From an uncultured Pelagibacteraceae bacterium (GTDB lineage: Bacteria; Pseudomonadota; Alphaproteobacteria; Pelagibacterales; Pelagibacteraceae), in NCBI GenBank assembly GCA_902515095.1, contig CABXTC010000002.1, positions 62,001 to 126,000 on the forward strand: DNA of 64,000 nt, read 5' to 3'. A program made the translations under genes and the position numbers. The notes below the pieces were generated by a model. It saw only the letters and a list, made by a program, of their open reading frames with translations. It was not told where the DNA came from and made no database searches. Below are positions 37,083-44,945 of this stretch, piece by piece. Every line of letters begins with the position of its first letter. Within the stretch, counting starts at the first letter, position 1.

Positions 37083-37814
37083 TTAGGATTTCAATAAATT
37101 ATTGCTAATTATTAAGCATTCTTGGTCAGGAATCCCGTTTATTATCTTTTGCCTAAAATGTCTTTGAAAGGCTTTAGTGATAATTTTTTTTTTTAAGTTA
37201 TAGTTTTTTTTTGAAATTTTTAAATAACCAATCTTATTCAAATTCTTAATAAAATCACTTTCCTCAACTAAGTTTAACGGCATTAATCTTTTTCGTTTGA
37301 GTTTTTTTTCATCTAAATTATGCCACTGGGCTAATTTAGATTTTGCTAGCTCTTTCCATGGAAATTTCTCACCAGGGTCCTTTTTACGATCTGGTGCAAT
37401 ATCAGAATGTCCCAAAACATTTTTAGAGTTAATTTTGTATTTATTCATTAAATACTTCAACAATTTTTTGGTTGAGGCTATTTGTTTTTGAGAAAAGTTT
37501 TCATACTTATTATCATGACCAGAATTTTGTATTTCAATACCTACAGAATTCCTATTCAGAAATTTTAAATTCTTCCAGCAAGACTCACCCGCATGCCAAG
37601 CTTCATAAAGTGGGGGAACAAGATTAAACACTGAGCCGTTTTTTTTTATAAAGTAATGTGCGCTAACTTTTGCTTCTTTATTACAAAGTCTATTCAAAGC
37701 CGATAATTCATTACGCATACCGGTGTAATGAATAATTATAAATTTAATATTTTTTTTAGGTCTTTTGATTACATTAAAGTTGGGTGAATAATTTATTGAT
37801 ATTTTAGGCCACAT
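37083..37814 (-). CDS. ampD: AmpD-type N-acetylmuramoyl-L-alanine amidase (Amidase_2)
   Basis: Zinc amidase cleaving the MurNAc-L-Ala bond, likely in recycling of anhydro-muropeptides. Ligands are His29 (IIIHYTGM), His136 and Asp146 (GHSDIAPDRKKDPG), with VGIEIQNSGH between them. A C-terminal extension (about 180-243) has a helical pattern like a peptidoglycan-binding domain, giving an AmiD-like layout. No signal peptide is seen, which favours the cytoplasmic AmpD role over AmiD. Length is 243 residues. It is divergent from mlaA. Confidence 0.85.
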   Translation of the reverse strand: MWPKISINYSPNFNVIKRPKKNIKFIIIHYTGMRNELSALNRLCNKEAKVSAHYFIKKNGSVFNLVPPLYEAWHAGESCWKNLKFLNRNSVGIEIQNSGHDNKYENFSQKQIASTKKLLKYLMNKYKINSKNVLGHSDIAPDRKKDPGEKFPWKELAKSKLAQWHNLDEKKLKRKRLMPLNLVEESDFIKNLNKIGYLKISKKNYNLKKKIITKAFQRHFRQKIINGIPDQECLIISNNLLKS

Positions 37815-37879
37815 TTGAGCTATAAAAATGATTTATTCTTATTTTAATTTATTAAACATTGTATTATACAGATCGATAT

Positions 37880-38668
37880 ATGATGAAGAAAATTATTGTA
37901 TTTTTAATTACAACTTTTACGCTAATCGCAAATGTACATGCGGGTTCTGATGGAGAGCTTGTTTTAAAGAAAAATGAACCATCAGAAATTAAAGATTGCT
38001 CTGAGACTTTCAACAAGGCATCTTTTGCTCTTAATCAAGGATTAGATAAAATAATTTTTAAACCAGTTTCAAGCGTATATAGAGTTTTACCTTCGCCAAT
38101 TAAAACTGGAATGAGTAACTCATTAAACAATTTGTCAAATGTGGTGACCATACCTAACAATATTCTTCAAGGTGAATTTACTATGGCTGGTGTTAATACT
38201 GGAAGATTTTTAATTAACACAACTGTTGGAATTCTGGGACTAATTGATGTTGCAACATATCTTGGGTTCGAAGAATATATAAAAGAGGATTACGGACAAA
38301 GTTTAGCTGCACATGGTGTTGGACCTGGTTGTTATTTAGTATTACCTGTTTTAGGGCCTAGCACTGCTCGAGATACAGTTGCGTCTTTGACAAATTTTAT
38401 TGGTGGAGATGCATGGTATAATGTGACTGTAAGAAACGATACTAACTATTTTAAAGATGCAGACTATTATGCATCAAAAGTAACTGCTGGAGTAGATTTT
38501 AGAGCAAAAAATTTTGATTCAATTGAAAATTTAGAAAAAAATTCACTTGATTTTTACGCATCTGTAAAAAGTCTTTATTTACAGGATAGACAACAAAGAA
38601 TCTTGAATAGTACAAAAATTATTGAAACTCAAGATGATAGTGACTGGGAAGAAATAGAAACACAATAA
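37880..38668 (+). CDS. mlaA: MlaA/VacJ family outer-membrane phospholipid transport protein
   Basis: MlaA removes phospholipids from the outer leaflet of the outer membrane and passes them to MlaC. A Sec signal (about residues 3-17, ending NVHA-GS) is followed by the family body: FNKASFALNQGLDKIIFKPV, FLINTTVGILGLIDVA, YGQSLAAHGVGPGCYLVLPVLGPSTARD. The ATG at 37880 or the next one at 37883 is preferred over an upstream TTG at 37859, because the signal peptide then starts properly. There is no lipobox cysteine, although E. coli MlaA is a lipoprotein. mlaC follows 12 bases later; mlaBDEF are not in the window. Confidence 0.87.
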   Translation: MMKKIIVFLITTFTLIANVHAGSDGELVLKKNEPSEIKDCSETFNKASFALNQGLDKIIFKPVSSVYRVLPSPIKTGMSNSLNNLSNVVTIPNNILQGEFTMAGVNTGRFLINTTVGILGLIDVATYLGFEEYIKEDYGQSLAAHGVGPGCYLVLPVLGPSTARDTVASLTNFIGGDAWYNVTVRNDTNYFKDADYYASKVTAGVDFRAKNFDSIENLEKNSLDFYASVKSLYLQDRQQRILNSTKIIETQDDSDWEEIETQ

Positions 38669-38680
38669 TTTCATTGATAA

Positions 38681-39277
38681 ATGATGAAAAAAAAATTGTT
38701 TATATTTTTAATTATTTTTTTTTCAATTTCTTCATTTTCATTTTCATTTTCAATCGAACCTGACATATTTGTCCAGTCTACTGTAAATAGAGCCTCGAAA
38801 TTACTGGGTGAAGATATCTCTAAAAATGAAAAAATAGAAAAATTAAAGTTTATTGCTAAAGAAACAGTTGATATCAAAGGTATTGGTTTTTATACACTTG
38901 GTTCTAAAAGGAAAAGTCTCAGTGATGAGGAAAAAAAAAGATACTCTATATTATTTGAAGAATATTTTTTAAAAAGTTTTGCTAGTAGATTATCAGAATA
39001 CACTAACCCAGAAATTGATGTAACGAATAAAGAGAAACTCAATGATAATTACACTATTGTAAATAGTGTTTTAAAAGCCACCAAAGAAAGACCTGAAATA
39101 AATATTGATTGGAGAATTTACACAAAAGATCCAAATAATCCTCTGATAAGAGATTTGATAATTGAGGGCTTAAGCTTAGCAAGAACTCAAAAAGAGGAAT
39201 TTGCATCAGTTTTGAATTCGAATGAAAACAATATTGAAGCTTTGTTTAAAGTTTTAAAAGAATTTTCTAATAATTAA
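38681..39277 (+). CDS. mlaC: MlaC family periplasmic phospholipid-binding protein
   Basis: Shuttles phospholipids between MlaA and the inner-membrane MlaFEDB complex. A hydrophobic signal segment (about 4-22, Phe/Ser-rich) is followed by the MlaC/Ttg2D pattern: KFIAKETVDIKGIGFYTLGS, KKRYSILFEEYFLKSFASRL, and DLIIEGLSLARTQKEEFASVL near the C-terminus. Length is 198 residues. It pairs with mlaA and runs convergently into the tRNA genes. Confidence 0.9.
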   Translation: MMKKKLFIFLIIFFSISSFSFSFSIEPDIFVQSTVNRASKLLGEDISKNEKIEKLKFIAKETVDIKGIGFYTLGSKRKSLSDEEKKRYSILFEEYFLKSFASRLSEYTNPEIDVTNKEKLNDNYTIVNSVLKATKERPEINIDWRIYTKDPNNPLIRDLIIEGLSLARTQKEEFASVLNSNENNIEALFKVLKEFSNN

Positions 39278-39286
39278 AAAATTTTA

Positions 39287-39363
39287 TGGTGGGCCCGCCA
39301 GGACTCGAACCTGGGACCAATACATTATGAGTGTACTGCTCTAACCAACTGAGCTACAGGCCC
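39287..39363 (-). tRNA. tRNA with CAT anticodon, probably tRNA-Ile2 (lysidine type)
   Basis: A normal 77-base cloverleaf with encoded CCA: acceptor GGGCCTG/CGGGCCC, anticodon stem GTACA/TGTAT with loop CTCATAA, and canonical T arm CCAGG-TTCGAGT-CCTGG. The initiator is ruled out because base pair 1-72 is paired. Acceptor pairs C4-G69 and C5-G68 match the reported TilS recognition pattern for tRNA-Ile(CAU), favouring Ile2 over elongator Met, but this is not decisive. Confidence 0.9.
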
Positions 39364-39416
39364 TAATCATTACAACCTTATATCAATATAAAAAATTTAT
39401 TAAATAGAGAATTTCA

Positions 39417-39491
39417 TGGTGGGCCGTGTTGGTTACGCTCCAACTACCCCTGCAATGTCAATGCAGTACTCTACTATTGAGCTAACGGCCC
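39417..39491 (-). tRNA. tRNA-Val (GAC) with aberrant D and T loops
   Basis: 75 bases with encoded CCA. All four stems pair: acceptor GGGCCGT/ACGGCCC, D stem GCTC/GAGT, anticodon CTGCA/TGCAG with loop TTGACAT, and T stem GTTGG/CCAAC. The T loop is AGCGTAA instead of TTCRANN, and the D loop AATAGTA lacks the GG pair. The gene begins 3 bases after the rpoD stop, so cotranscription is likely. It is probably a functional but structurally odd tRNA; a decaying copy is the alternative. Confidence 0.8.
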
Positions 39492-39494
39492 AAA

Positions 39495-41321
39495 TTAACT
39501 TTCCAAGAAACTTTTTAATTGTTTTGATCTACTTGGGTGTTTAAGTTTTCTTAAAGCTTTTGCTTCTATCTGTCTTATTCTTTCTCTTGTCACTGAAAAC
39601 TGTAGTCCAACTTCTTCTAAGGTATGGTCTGTATTCATTCCAACACCAAATCTCATTCTTAATACTCTTTCTTCTCTAGGTGTTAAAGTAGATAATATTT
39701 TAGTTGTAGCTTCTCCTAAATTAGATTTAATCGCTTGTTCTAATGGAGCTAATGCTTTTGTGTCCTCAATAAAATCTCCAAGACTACTATCTTCTTCATC
39801 CCCAACTGGTTTTTCTAATGAGACAGGTTCTTTAGAAATTTTTAATACTTTTCTTACTTTATCTAGAGGCATACGAAGTTTTTTTGCTAATTCCTCTGGG
39901 GTAGCTTCTCTTCCAAATTCACTTAAAATTAATCTTTGGGTTCTTACAATTTTATTAATTGTTTCAATCATATGTACCGGTATTCTAATTGTTCTTGCTT
40001 GATCAGCAATAGATCTTGTAATTGCTTGTCTGATCCACCAAGTTGCGTAAGTTGAAAACTTATATCCTCTTCTATATTCAAATTTATCTACTGCTTTCAT
40101 TAAACCAATATTACCCTCTTGAATAAGATCTAGAAATTGAAGACCCCTATTAGTATATTTTTTTGCGATAGAGATAACTAATCTTAAATTAGCCTCTACC
40201 ATCTCTTTTTTAGCAATTCGAGACTCTTTTTCACCTTTTTGAACTCTGCTTACTAATTTTTTAAAATCAGTTACTGACATTCCGAGCTTAAAGCTAATTT
40301 CAATTAATCTTTCTCTGATATTTTTAAATTCATCTTTATTTTTTGTAAAAAATTGCTTCCACAAAGAGTTGGTATCTAGAAATTTTTTTAAGTTAGGATT
40401 TATTTCGTTACCAATATAAAATTTAATGAATTCATTTCTAGGAATTTTTTGATCCATTGCTAATCTTAAGAGATTTCCCTCTAAAGATATTATTTTTTTA
40501 TTTTCTACATAATGCTTTTGAACTAGTTCTTCTAATACTGATGGTGATAGTTGAAGAGATTTTATATTTTCTAATATGCCATTTACTATTTTTTCATGCC
40601 CTTTTTCTTTAGATGAAGAAAAAGTTTGTGAATTAAGAACACAATCTAGTTTCTCTTTTTGATACTTTATTAATTTACGATATTCTTTTGTAAGTAAATG
40701 AACAGTTTTTAAAACTTTTGGTTTAATCTCAGTTTCCATCGCAGCCAAAGTTGGATTAAAATCGTCATCACTATCCTCATTAGAATTTTCATCTTTTTCA
40801 ACTTCTCCTGAATTTTTTTGTTTAGCGCTTGGACCAGTATTTTCATCTTCCATGTAATTGGTATCAATATCGATGATCTCTCTTACAAGTATCTCATCTT
40901 TCTGTAATTTTTCATCCCATTCAAAGAATTGTTGTGCAGTTATTGGGCTTTGGGATAAAGCAATTAGCATAACATCTTTTCCTGCCTCAATTCTTTTTGC
41001 AATAGCGATCTCTCCTTCTCGTGATAGTAATTCAACTCCACCCATCTCTCTGAGATACATACGGATTGGATCGTCACTTTTTTCTATGGTTTTACCTTCT
41101 TCTTTTGATGAACCTTCTTTTTTTCTTAATACCTTAAAATCAGATTTTTTCTCAACCAATATTATGCCCTCATCCAAAATATGTAGAAAGGCTTGGGATA
41201 AGTTTTCGTCTGATAGATTTCTTTTGCCTAAAGATTTATTCAATTCTTCATGAGTAATGAAGCCTCTGTGAGTTCCACGACCCATTAGTCTAGCAAATGA
41301 TTTAGTAATTATTCTTTCCAC
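39495..41321 (-). CDS. rpoD: Primary sigma factor RpoD (sigma-70)
   Basis: Housekeeping sigma factor. Region 1.1-like N-terminus (about 1-60), acidic non-conserved stretch (about 165-190, with [10 protein letters not shown]), region 1.2 ([29 protein letters not shown]), and regions 2.1-2.4 with [19 protein letters not shown] and RTIRIPVHM. Region 4.2 is [27 protein letters not shown]. Length is 608 residues. It follows yqeY and dnaG, the classic macromolecular-synthesis order. A long inverted repeat lies in the 67-base dnaG-rpoD gap. Confidence 0.97.
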   Translation of the reverse strand: MERIITKSFARLMGRGTHRGFITHEELNKSLGKRNLSDENLSQAFLHILDEGIILVEKKSDFKVLRKKEGSSKEEGKTIEKSDDPIRMYLREMGGVELLSREGEIAIAKRIEAGKDVMLIALSQSPITAQQFFEWDEKLQKDEILVREIIDIDTNYMEDENTGPSAKQKNSGEVEKDENSNEDSDDDFNPTLAAMETEIKPKVLKTVHLLTKEYRKLIKYQKEKLDCVLNSQTFSSSKEKGHEKIVNGILENIKSLQLSPSVLEELVQKHYVENKKIISLEGNLLRLAMDQKIPRNEFIKFYIGNEINPNLKKFLDTNSLWKQFFTKNKDEFKNIRERLIEISFKLGMSVTDFKKLVSRVQKGEKESRIAKKEMVEANLRLVISIAKKYTNRGLQFLDLIQEGNIGLMKAVDKFEYRRGYKFSTYATWWIRQAITRSIADQARTIRIPVHMIETINKIVRTQRLILSEFGREATPEELAKKLRMPLDKVRKVLKISKEPVSLEKPVGDEEDSSLGDFIEDTKALAPLEQAIKSNLGEATTKILSTLTPREERVLRMRFGVGMNTDHTLEEVGLQFSVTRERIRQIEAKALRKLKHPSRSKQLKSFLES

Positions 41322-41350
41322 AGCAATTTAAGTTTGAGAGACTTATATAA

Positions 41351-41385
41351 TGTCAAATTTGCAAAAATCCATTGCTAATTTGACA
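41351..41385. repeat. 14-bp imperfect inverted repeat between dnaG and rpoD
   Basis: Plus-strand arms TGTCAAATTTGCAA (41351-41364) and TTGCTAATTTGACA (41372-41385) are inverted repeats matching at 13 of 14 positions around a 7-base loop. It starts 3 bases after the dnaG stop and ends about 30 bases before rpoD. No T-run follows on the minus strand, so it is not a standard terminator. It could be an mRNA processing or stability hairpin, or an operator next to an rpoD promoter (TATATA at 41343-41348, with only a weak -35). Confidence 0.6.
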
Positions 41386-41388
41386 AAA

Positions 41389-43164
41389 TTAATTGATTTT
41401 TCTTTCGTTTTTAAGCTCTTTTAGCTCATTAAATGTTGTTTCACTCATATCTTTTGAAAACTTCGATTCTAATTCTTGAATTCTTAACTCTAGATTATGA
41501 TTAAAAAGATCTTTAGAGATATCATCAAGTAACTCTATTATTTGGTTATCATTGTTAGGCTTATTTTGGAGAATATGTTTAATTGGTGCAAACTTATTTA
41601 TCTTATCAAGTAATTGTTTATCCAAATTAAGATCCTCAATACTTATTTGTTCACTTGACTTAAATTTATCAAAAATAGAATTAAATATTTGCTTATTAAT
41701 CTCTGTAAATATCTTAATATTTTTAACCAAATGTATATTTGCCTGGAAGAGAGATAGATTATTTAAGAGAAGATACAATAAAGAAAATTCTTTTAATTCT
41801 ACAGCAGTTAAAGCTTGGCTTTCATTAAAAATCTTTTTTGTTGTTTCAAGTGATTTTGCTTTTCTAATAAAAAATTTATCTTTATTTTGATTAGAATGAG
41901 GTGTCAGTTCTGCAATTTTTTCCAAGAAATATTCTAGAACATATTTTTTTATAAAATTATCTTTAATTGTATTTGCTATTGATCTTAATTTTTTTTCAAA
42001 TATTGCCATTGATGAAGGGTTATTTTCAGTTTGTTTTTTATAATGGGTAAAAATAAATTGGTGGATCGATAGTTTATTTTGTTTAGTAAAATCTAAAAAA
42101 TAGTTTTTGCCGTTTTTATTCACAAAACTATCAGGGTCTTCTTTGTCTGGTAGAAACAAAAAAAATATTTGTTTTTCAGGTTTCAATTCTTTTATAGAAT
42201 TTTCTGCAGCTCTTAAAGCAGCTTTATAACCACTTTCATCTCCATCAAAACAAATTATGATATCATCAAAAAATTGATTTAATGTTAAAATTTGTTTATC
42301 AGTTAAAGAGGTGCCAAGATTTGCAACGACATTTTCAATTCCATTTTTACTTAGTCCAACTACATCCATATAACCCTCAACCAAAAAAATATAATCTACC
42401 TTGTTAGATAATTTTCTAGCTAGATCTTGATTATAAAGGTTTGAACCTTTTTTAAAAAAAGTTGTCTCTGGTGAATTAATGTATTTTGCTAAATAATCTA
42501 AATTTTCTATTATTCTACCCCCTAAAGCAATTGGCTGTCCTGAAATATTGTTTATTGGAAATATCAGTCTTCCTCTGAATCTTTCTACACATACATTTTT
42601 CTTTTCATCAAAATAAAATAAACCACTTTCTAATAAAATTTTTTCACTAAATTCTTTTTTTAGTTTATCGAAAAAACTTGGGTTTTTTTCAATAAAACCA
42701 ATCTTAAATTTTTTAACTTCATCTTTTCCTAATGATCTATTTTTTAGATAATCTCTAGCGTTTGAGTGTTTTTCATTTTTTAATAACTCATCATGATAAA
42801 AATCAACATACTTGCTATAAATTGATAAATATTCTTTCCATTTTTTTTCTCTTTCTTCATCTTGTTTAGTAAACATATATGGTTGCATGCCTGCGATGTT
42901 TGCAAGATATTTAACTGCTTCTCCAAATCTTAGGTTTTGGGTTTTTATAATGAAATCAAAAATATTTCCATGTTCTGAAGTAGCAAAACAATGATAAAAT
43001 TCTTTTTCATCATTAACTGTAAACGATGGTGTCTTTTCATTTTTAAATGGTGATAATCCAACAAACTCTTTCCCTCTTTTTTTTAAAGCTACAACTTTTG
43101 AAACAACAGTGGAAACTTTTAAACGATTTTTAATTTCATCTAGATATTCTTTTGGATATTTCAT
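41389..43164 (-). CDS. dnaG: DNA primase DnaG with degenerate N-terminal zinc site
   Basis: Makes RNA primers for replication. The N-terminal domain aligns with the CHC2 zinc domain but reads GLSPFKNEKTPSF and YHCFATSEHGN, so most of the usual Cys/His ligands are replaced. I recall this as common in alphaproteobacteria. The TOPRIM domain is intact: FLVEGYMDVVGLSKNG, LGTSLTDKQ, CFDGDESGYKAALR and PDKEDPDSF. A C-terminal helicase-binding region completes 591 residues. The start overlaps the yqeY stop by 1 base. Confidence 0.95.
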   Translation of the reverse strand: MKYPKEYLDEIKNRLKVSTVVSKVVALKKRGKEFVGLSPFKNEKTPSFTVNDEKEFYHCFATSEHGNIFDFIIKTQNLRFGEAVKYLANIAGMQPYMFTKQDEEREKKWKEYLSIYSKYVDFYHDELLKNEKHSNARDYLKNRSLGKDEVKKFKIGFIEKNPSFFDKLKKEFSEKILLESGLFYFDEKKNVCVERFRGRLIFPINNISGQPIALGGRIIENLDYLAKYINSPETTFFKKGSNLYNQDLARKLSNKVDYIFLVEGYMDVVGLSKNGIENVVANLGTSLTDKQILTLNQFFDDIIICFDGDESGYKAALRAAENSIKELKPEKQIFFLFLPDKEDPDSFVNKNGKNYFLDFTKQNKLSIHQFIFTHYKKQTENNPSSMAIFEKKLRSIANTIKDNFIKKYVLEYFLEKIAELTPHSNQNKDKFFIRKAKSLETTKKIFNESQALTAVELKEFSLLYLLLNNLSLFQANIHLVKNIKIFTEINKQIFNSIFDKFKSSEQISIEDLNLDKQLLDKINKFAPIKHILQNKPNNDNQIIELLDDISKDLFNHNLELRIQELESKFSKDMSETTFNELKELKNERKIN

Positions 43165-43625
43165 TATTTGCTTAATAATTCTTTTAATAAAGCACCAGCT
43201 TTTGAAAAATCAATCTCATCAGAATGTTGTTTTTTTAATTCACCCATTACTTTTCCCATATCCTTAATAGAGTTTGCACCTAATTTAGAAATAATTTCCT
43301 CACAAATTTTTTTAGTATCTTCATCATTAAGTTGTTTGGGAAGAAAGCTTGATAGAATATCAAATTCGTTTTGCTCAATCTCAAGTAAATCGGAACGGCT
43401 ATTTTTTTTGTAAATATCAATTGATTCGGCTCTTTGCTTCATCATCTTTTTTAATAATTTCTTTATATCCTCGTCATCTGTTTCTTTTTTATTGGGGCCA
43501 GACCTATTTAAAATATCAAGATCTTTAATTGATGATAAAATTAACCTATAAGTTGATATTTTTATCTTATCTTTAGATTTAAGGGCATTTTTATATTCTG
43601 TTTCTATTATTACTTTTAATGACAT
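43164..43625 (-). CDS. yqeY: GatB/YqeY domain protein
   Basis: 153 residues matching the YqeY family, which resembles the tRNA-binding tail of GatB. Visible features are LKVIIETEYKNALKSKDKIKISTYRLILSSIKD at the N-terminus, RAESIDIYKKNSRSDLLEIEQNE, FLPKQLNDED and KDMGKVMGELKK. Its biochemical role is not firmly known. It is commonly found beside dnaG and rpoD, as here, with a 1-base overlap with dnaG. It is divergent from carA. Confidence 0.9.
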   Translation of the reverse strand: MSLKVIIETEYKNALKSKDKIKISTYRLILSSIKDLDILNRSGPNKKETDDEDIKKLLKKMMKQRAESIDIYKKNSRSDLLEIEQNEFDILSSFLPKQLNDEDTKKICEEIISKLGANSIKDMGKVMGELKKQHSDEIDFSKAGALLKELLSK

Positions 43626-43701
43626 AATATTTTAATCTACTTTAAAGAAAAAATTCTTCAAAAGAAAAATTGTTTTTTTACAGTTTTATAATACATCTCT
43701 G

Positions 43702-43730
43702 TTGCGATAATAAATCAATTATTGTATTAA
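43702..43730 (+). promoter_or_regulatory. Candidate carAB promoter
   Basis: TTGCGA (43702-43707), a 17-base spacer and TATTAA (43725-43730) would give a start point near 43737 and a leader of about 15 bases before carA. A separate TATAAT at 43687-43692 has no clear -35. The 126-base yqeY-carA gap also has to hold the divergent yqeY promoter; nothing else recognisable is seen there. Confidence 0.35.
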
Positions 43731-43751
43731 CCTTTAACTTATGAGTTGTAA

Positions 43752-44945
43752 TTGAACAAAAAAGTAAAAAAAACTCACACAAAAATTTCACAAAATAATA
43801 CAGGTATTTTAGTTCTCGAAAATAAGAGAATTTTTAAAGGTATTGGTATTGGATTTCAAGGGGAGGCAACTGGTGAGGTTTGCTTTAACACTTCATTGAC
43901 AGGGTATCAAGAAATAATATCTGATCCATCTTATGCAGGGCAAATAATAAACTTTACATTTCCTCATATTGGAAATGTAGGAACAAATAAAGAAGATTTT
44001 GAATCTGATAAAATATGGACAAAAGGAGTTATTTTTAATTCTGAGATAACTTCACCATCAAATTATAGATCTTTTCAGCATTTAGATGCTTGGTTGAAAA
44101 AGAATAAAATAGTTGGAATTACTGGGCTTGACACAAGAAGTTTAACGAATTTCATTAGAGATAAAGGTGCTCCCAAAGGAACTATTGCTTACTCAAAAAA
44201 AAGTAAGTTTAATATCAAAAAACTTACTCATTCTACAATAAAATGGAGTGGATTAAAAAATTTAGATCTTGCTGAAAAAGTTACTACGCAAAAAAATTAT
44301 ATTTGGAAAGGACTTAAAACCTGGAAAAAAGAATATGGATATAAAAAAAATAATAAAAATTTATTTCATGTGGTTGCCATAGATTATGGAATAAAAAAAA
44401 ATATTTTGAGATATTTCTCTGATTTTAAATGTAAAGTCACTGTAGTTTCGTGTAAAACCCCCGCAGAAAAAATCTTGGCTCTTAAACCTAATGGTGTCTT
44501 TCTATCAAATGGACCTGGAGATCCAGCAGCAACTGGAAAATATGCAATTCAGATAATTCAAAATCTTATTCAAAACAAAATACCATTATTTGGCATTTGT
44601 CTCGGTCATCAAATTCTCGCTCTTTCTTTAGGTGGTAAAACAAAAAAAATGAAATTGGGTCACAGGGGAGCAAACCATCCTGTTAAAAATTTGATTAATG
44701 ACAATGTTGAAATTACAAGCCAAAATCATGGTTTTGAAGTTGTAAAAGACAATTTACCAAAGAATATTGAGATTACACATAAATCTTTGTTCGATAATAG
44801 TATCGAGGGAATAAAGTTGAAGAATAAACCTGTGTTCTCCGTCCAGTACCACCCAGAGTCAAACCCTGGACCACAAGACAGTGTTTATTTATTTCAAGAA
44901 TTTGTCAACAGTATGAAAAAAAATGCCAAAAAGAAAAGATATTAA
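43752..44945 (+). CDS. carA: Carbamoyl-phosphate synthase small (glutaminase) subunit
   Basis: Releases ammonia from glutamine and channels it to CarB for arginine and pyrimidine synthesis. The N-terminal domain has [22 protein letters not shown], and the class I glutamine amidotransferase domain has SNGPGDP, the nucleophile Cys in FGICLGHQI and the His/Glu pair in [10 protein letters not shown]. Length is 397 residues. The only start giving a normal N-terminus is a TTG at 43752. It overlaps carB by 23 bases. Confidence 0.95.
   Translation: MNKKVKKTHTKISQNNTGILVLENKRIFKGIGIGFQGEATGEVCFNTSLTGYQEIISDPSYAGQIINFTFPHIGNVGTNKEDFESDKIWTKGVIFNSEITSPSNYRSFQHLDAWLKKNKIVGITGLDTRSLTNFIRDKGAPKGTIAYSKKSKFNIKKLTHSTIKWSGLKNLDLAEKVTTQKNYIWKGLKTWKKEYGYKKNNKNLFHVVAIDYGIKKNILRYFSDFKCKVTVVSCKTPAEKILALKPNGVFLSNGPGDPAATGKYAIQIIQNLIQNKIPLFGICLGHQILALSLGGKTKKMKLGHRGANHPVKNLINDNVEITSQNHGFEVVKDNLPKNIEITHKSLFDNSIEGIKLKNKPVFSVQYHPESNPGPQDSVYLFQEFVNSMKKNAKKKRY

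Noticed and set aside
39287..39363. Initiator tRNA-fMet for the CAT anticodon tRNA
   Set aside because: The 1-72 pair is G-C and the anticodon stem lacks the three G-C pairs of initiator tRNAs.
41389..43164. dnaG as a decaying pseudogene because of the missing zinc ligands
   Set aside because: The TOPRIM domain and reading frame are intact, and the same loss is, to my knowledge, usual in related bacteria.
43687..43692. TATAAT as the carAB -10 box
   Set aside because: No acceptable -35 element at 16-18 bases upstream; the TTGCGA/TATTAA pair fits better.
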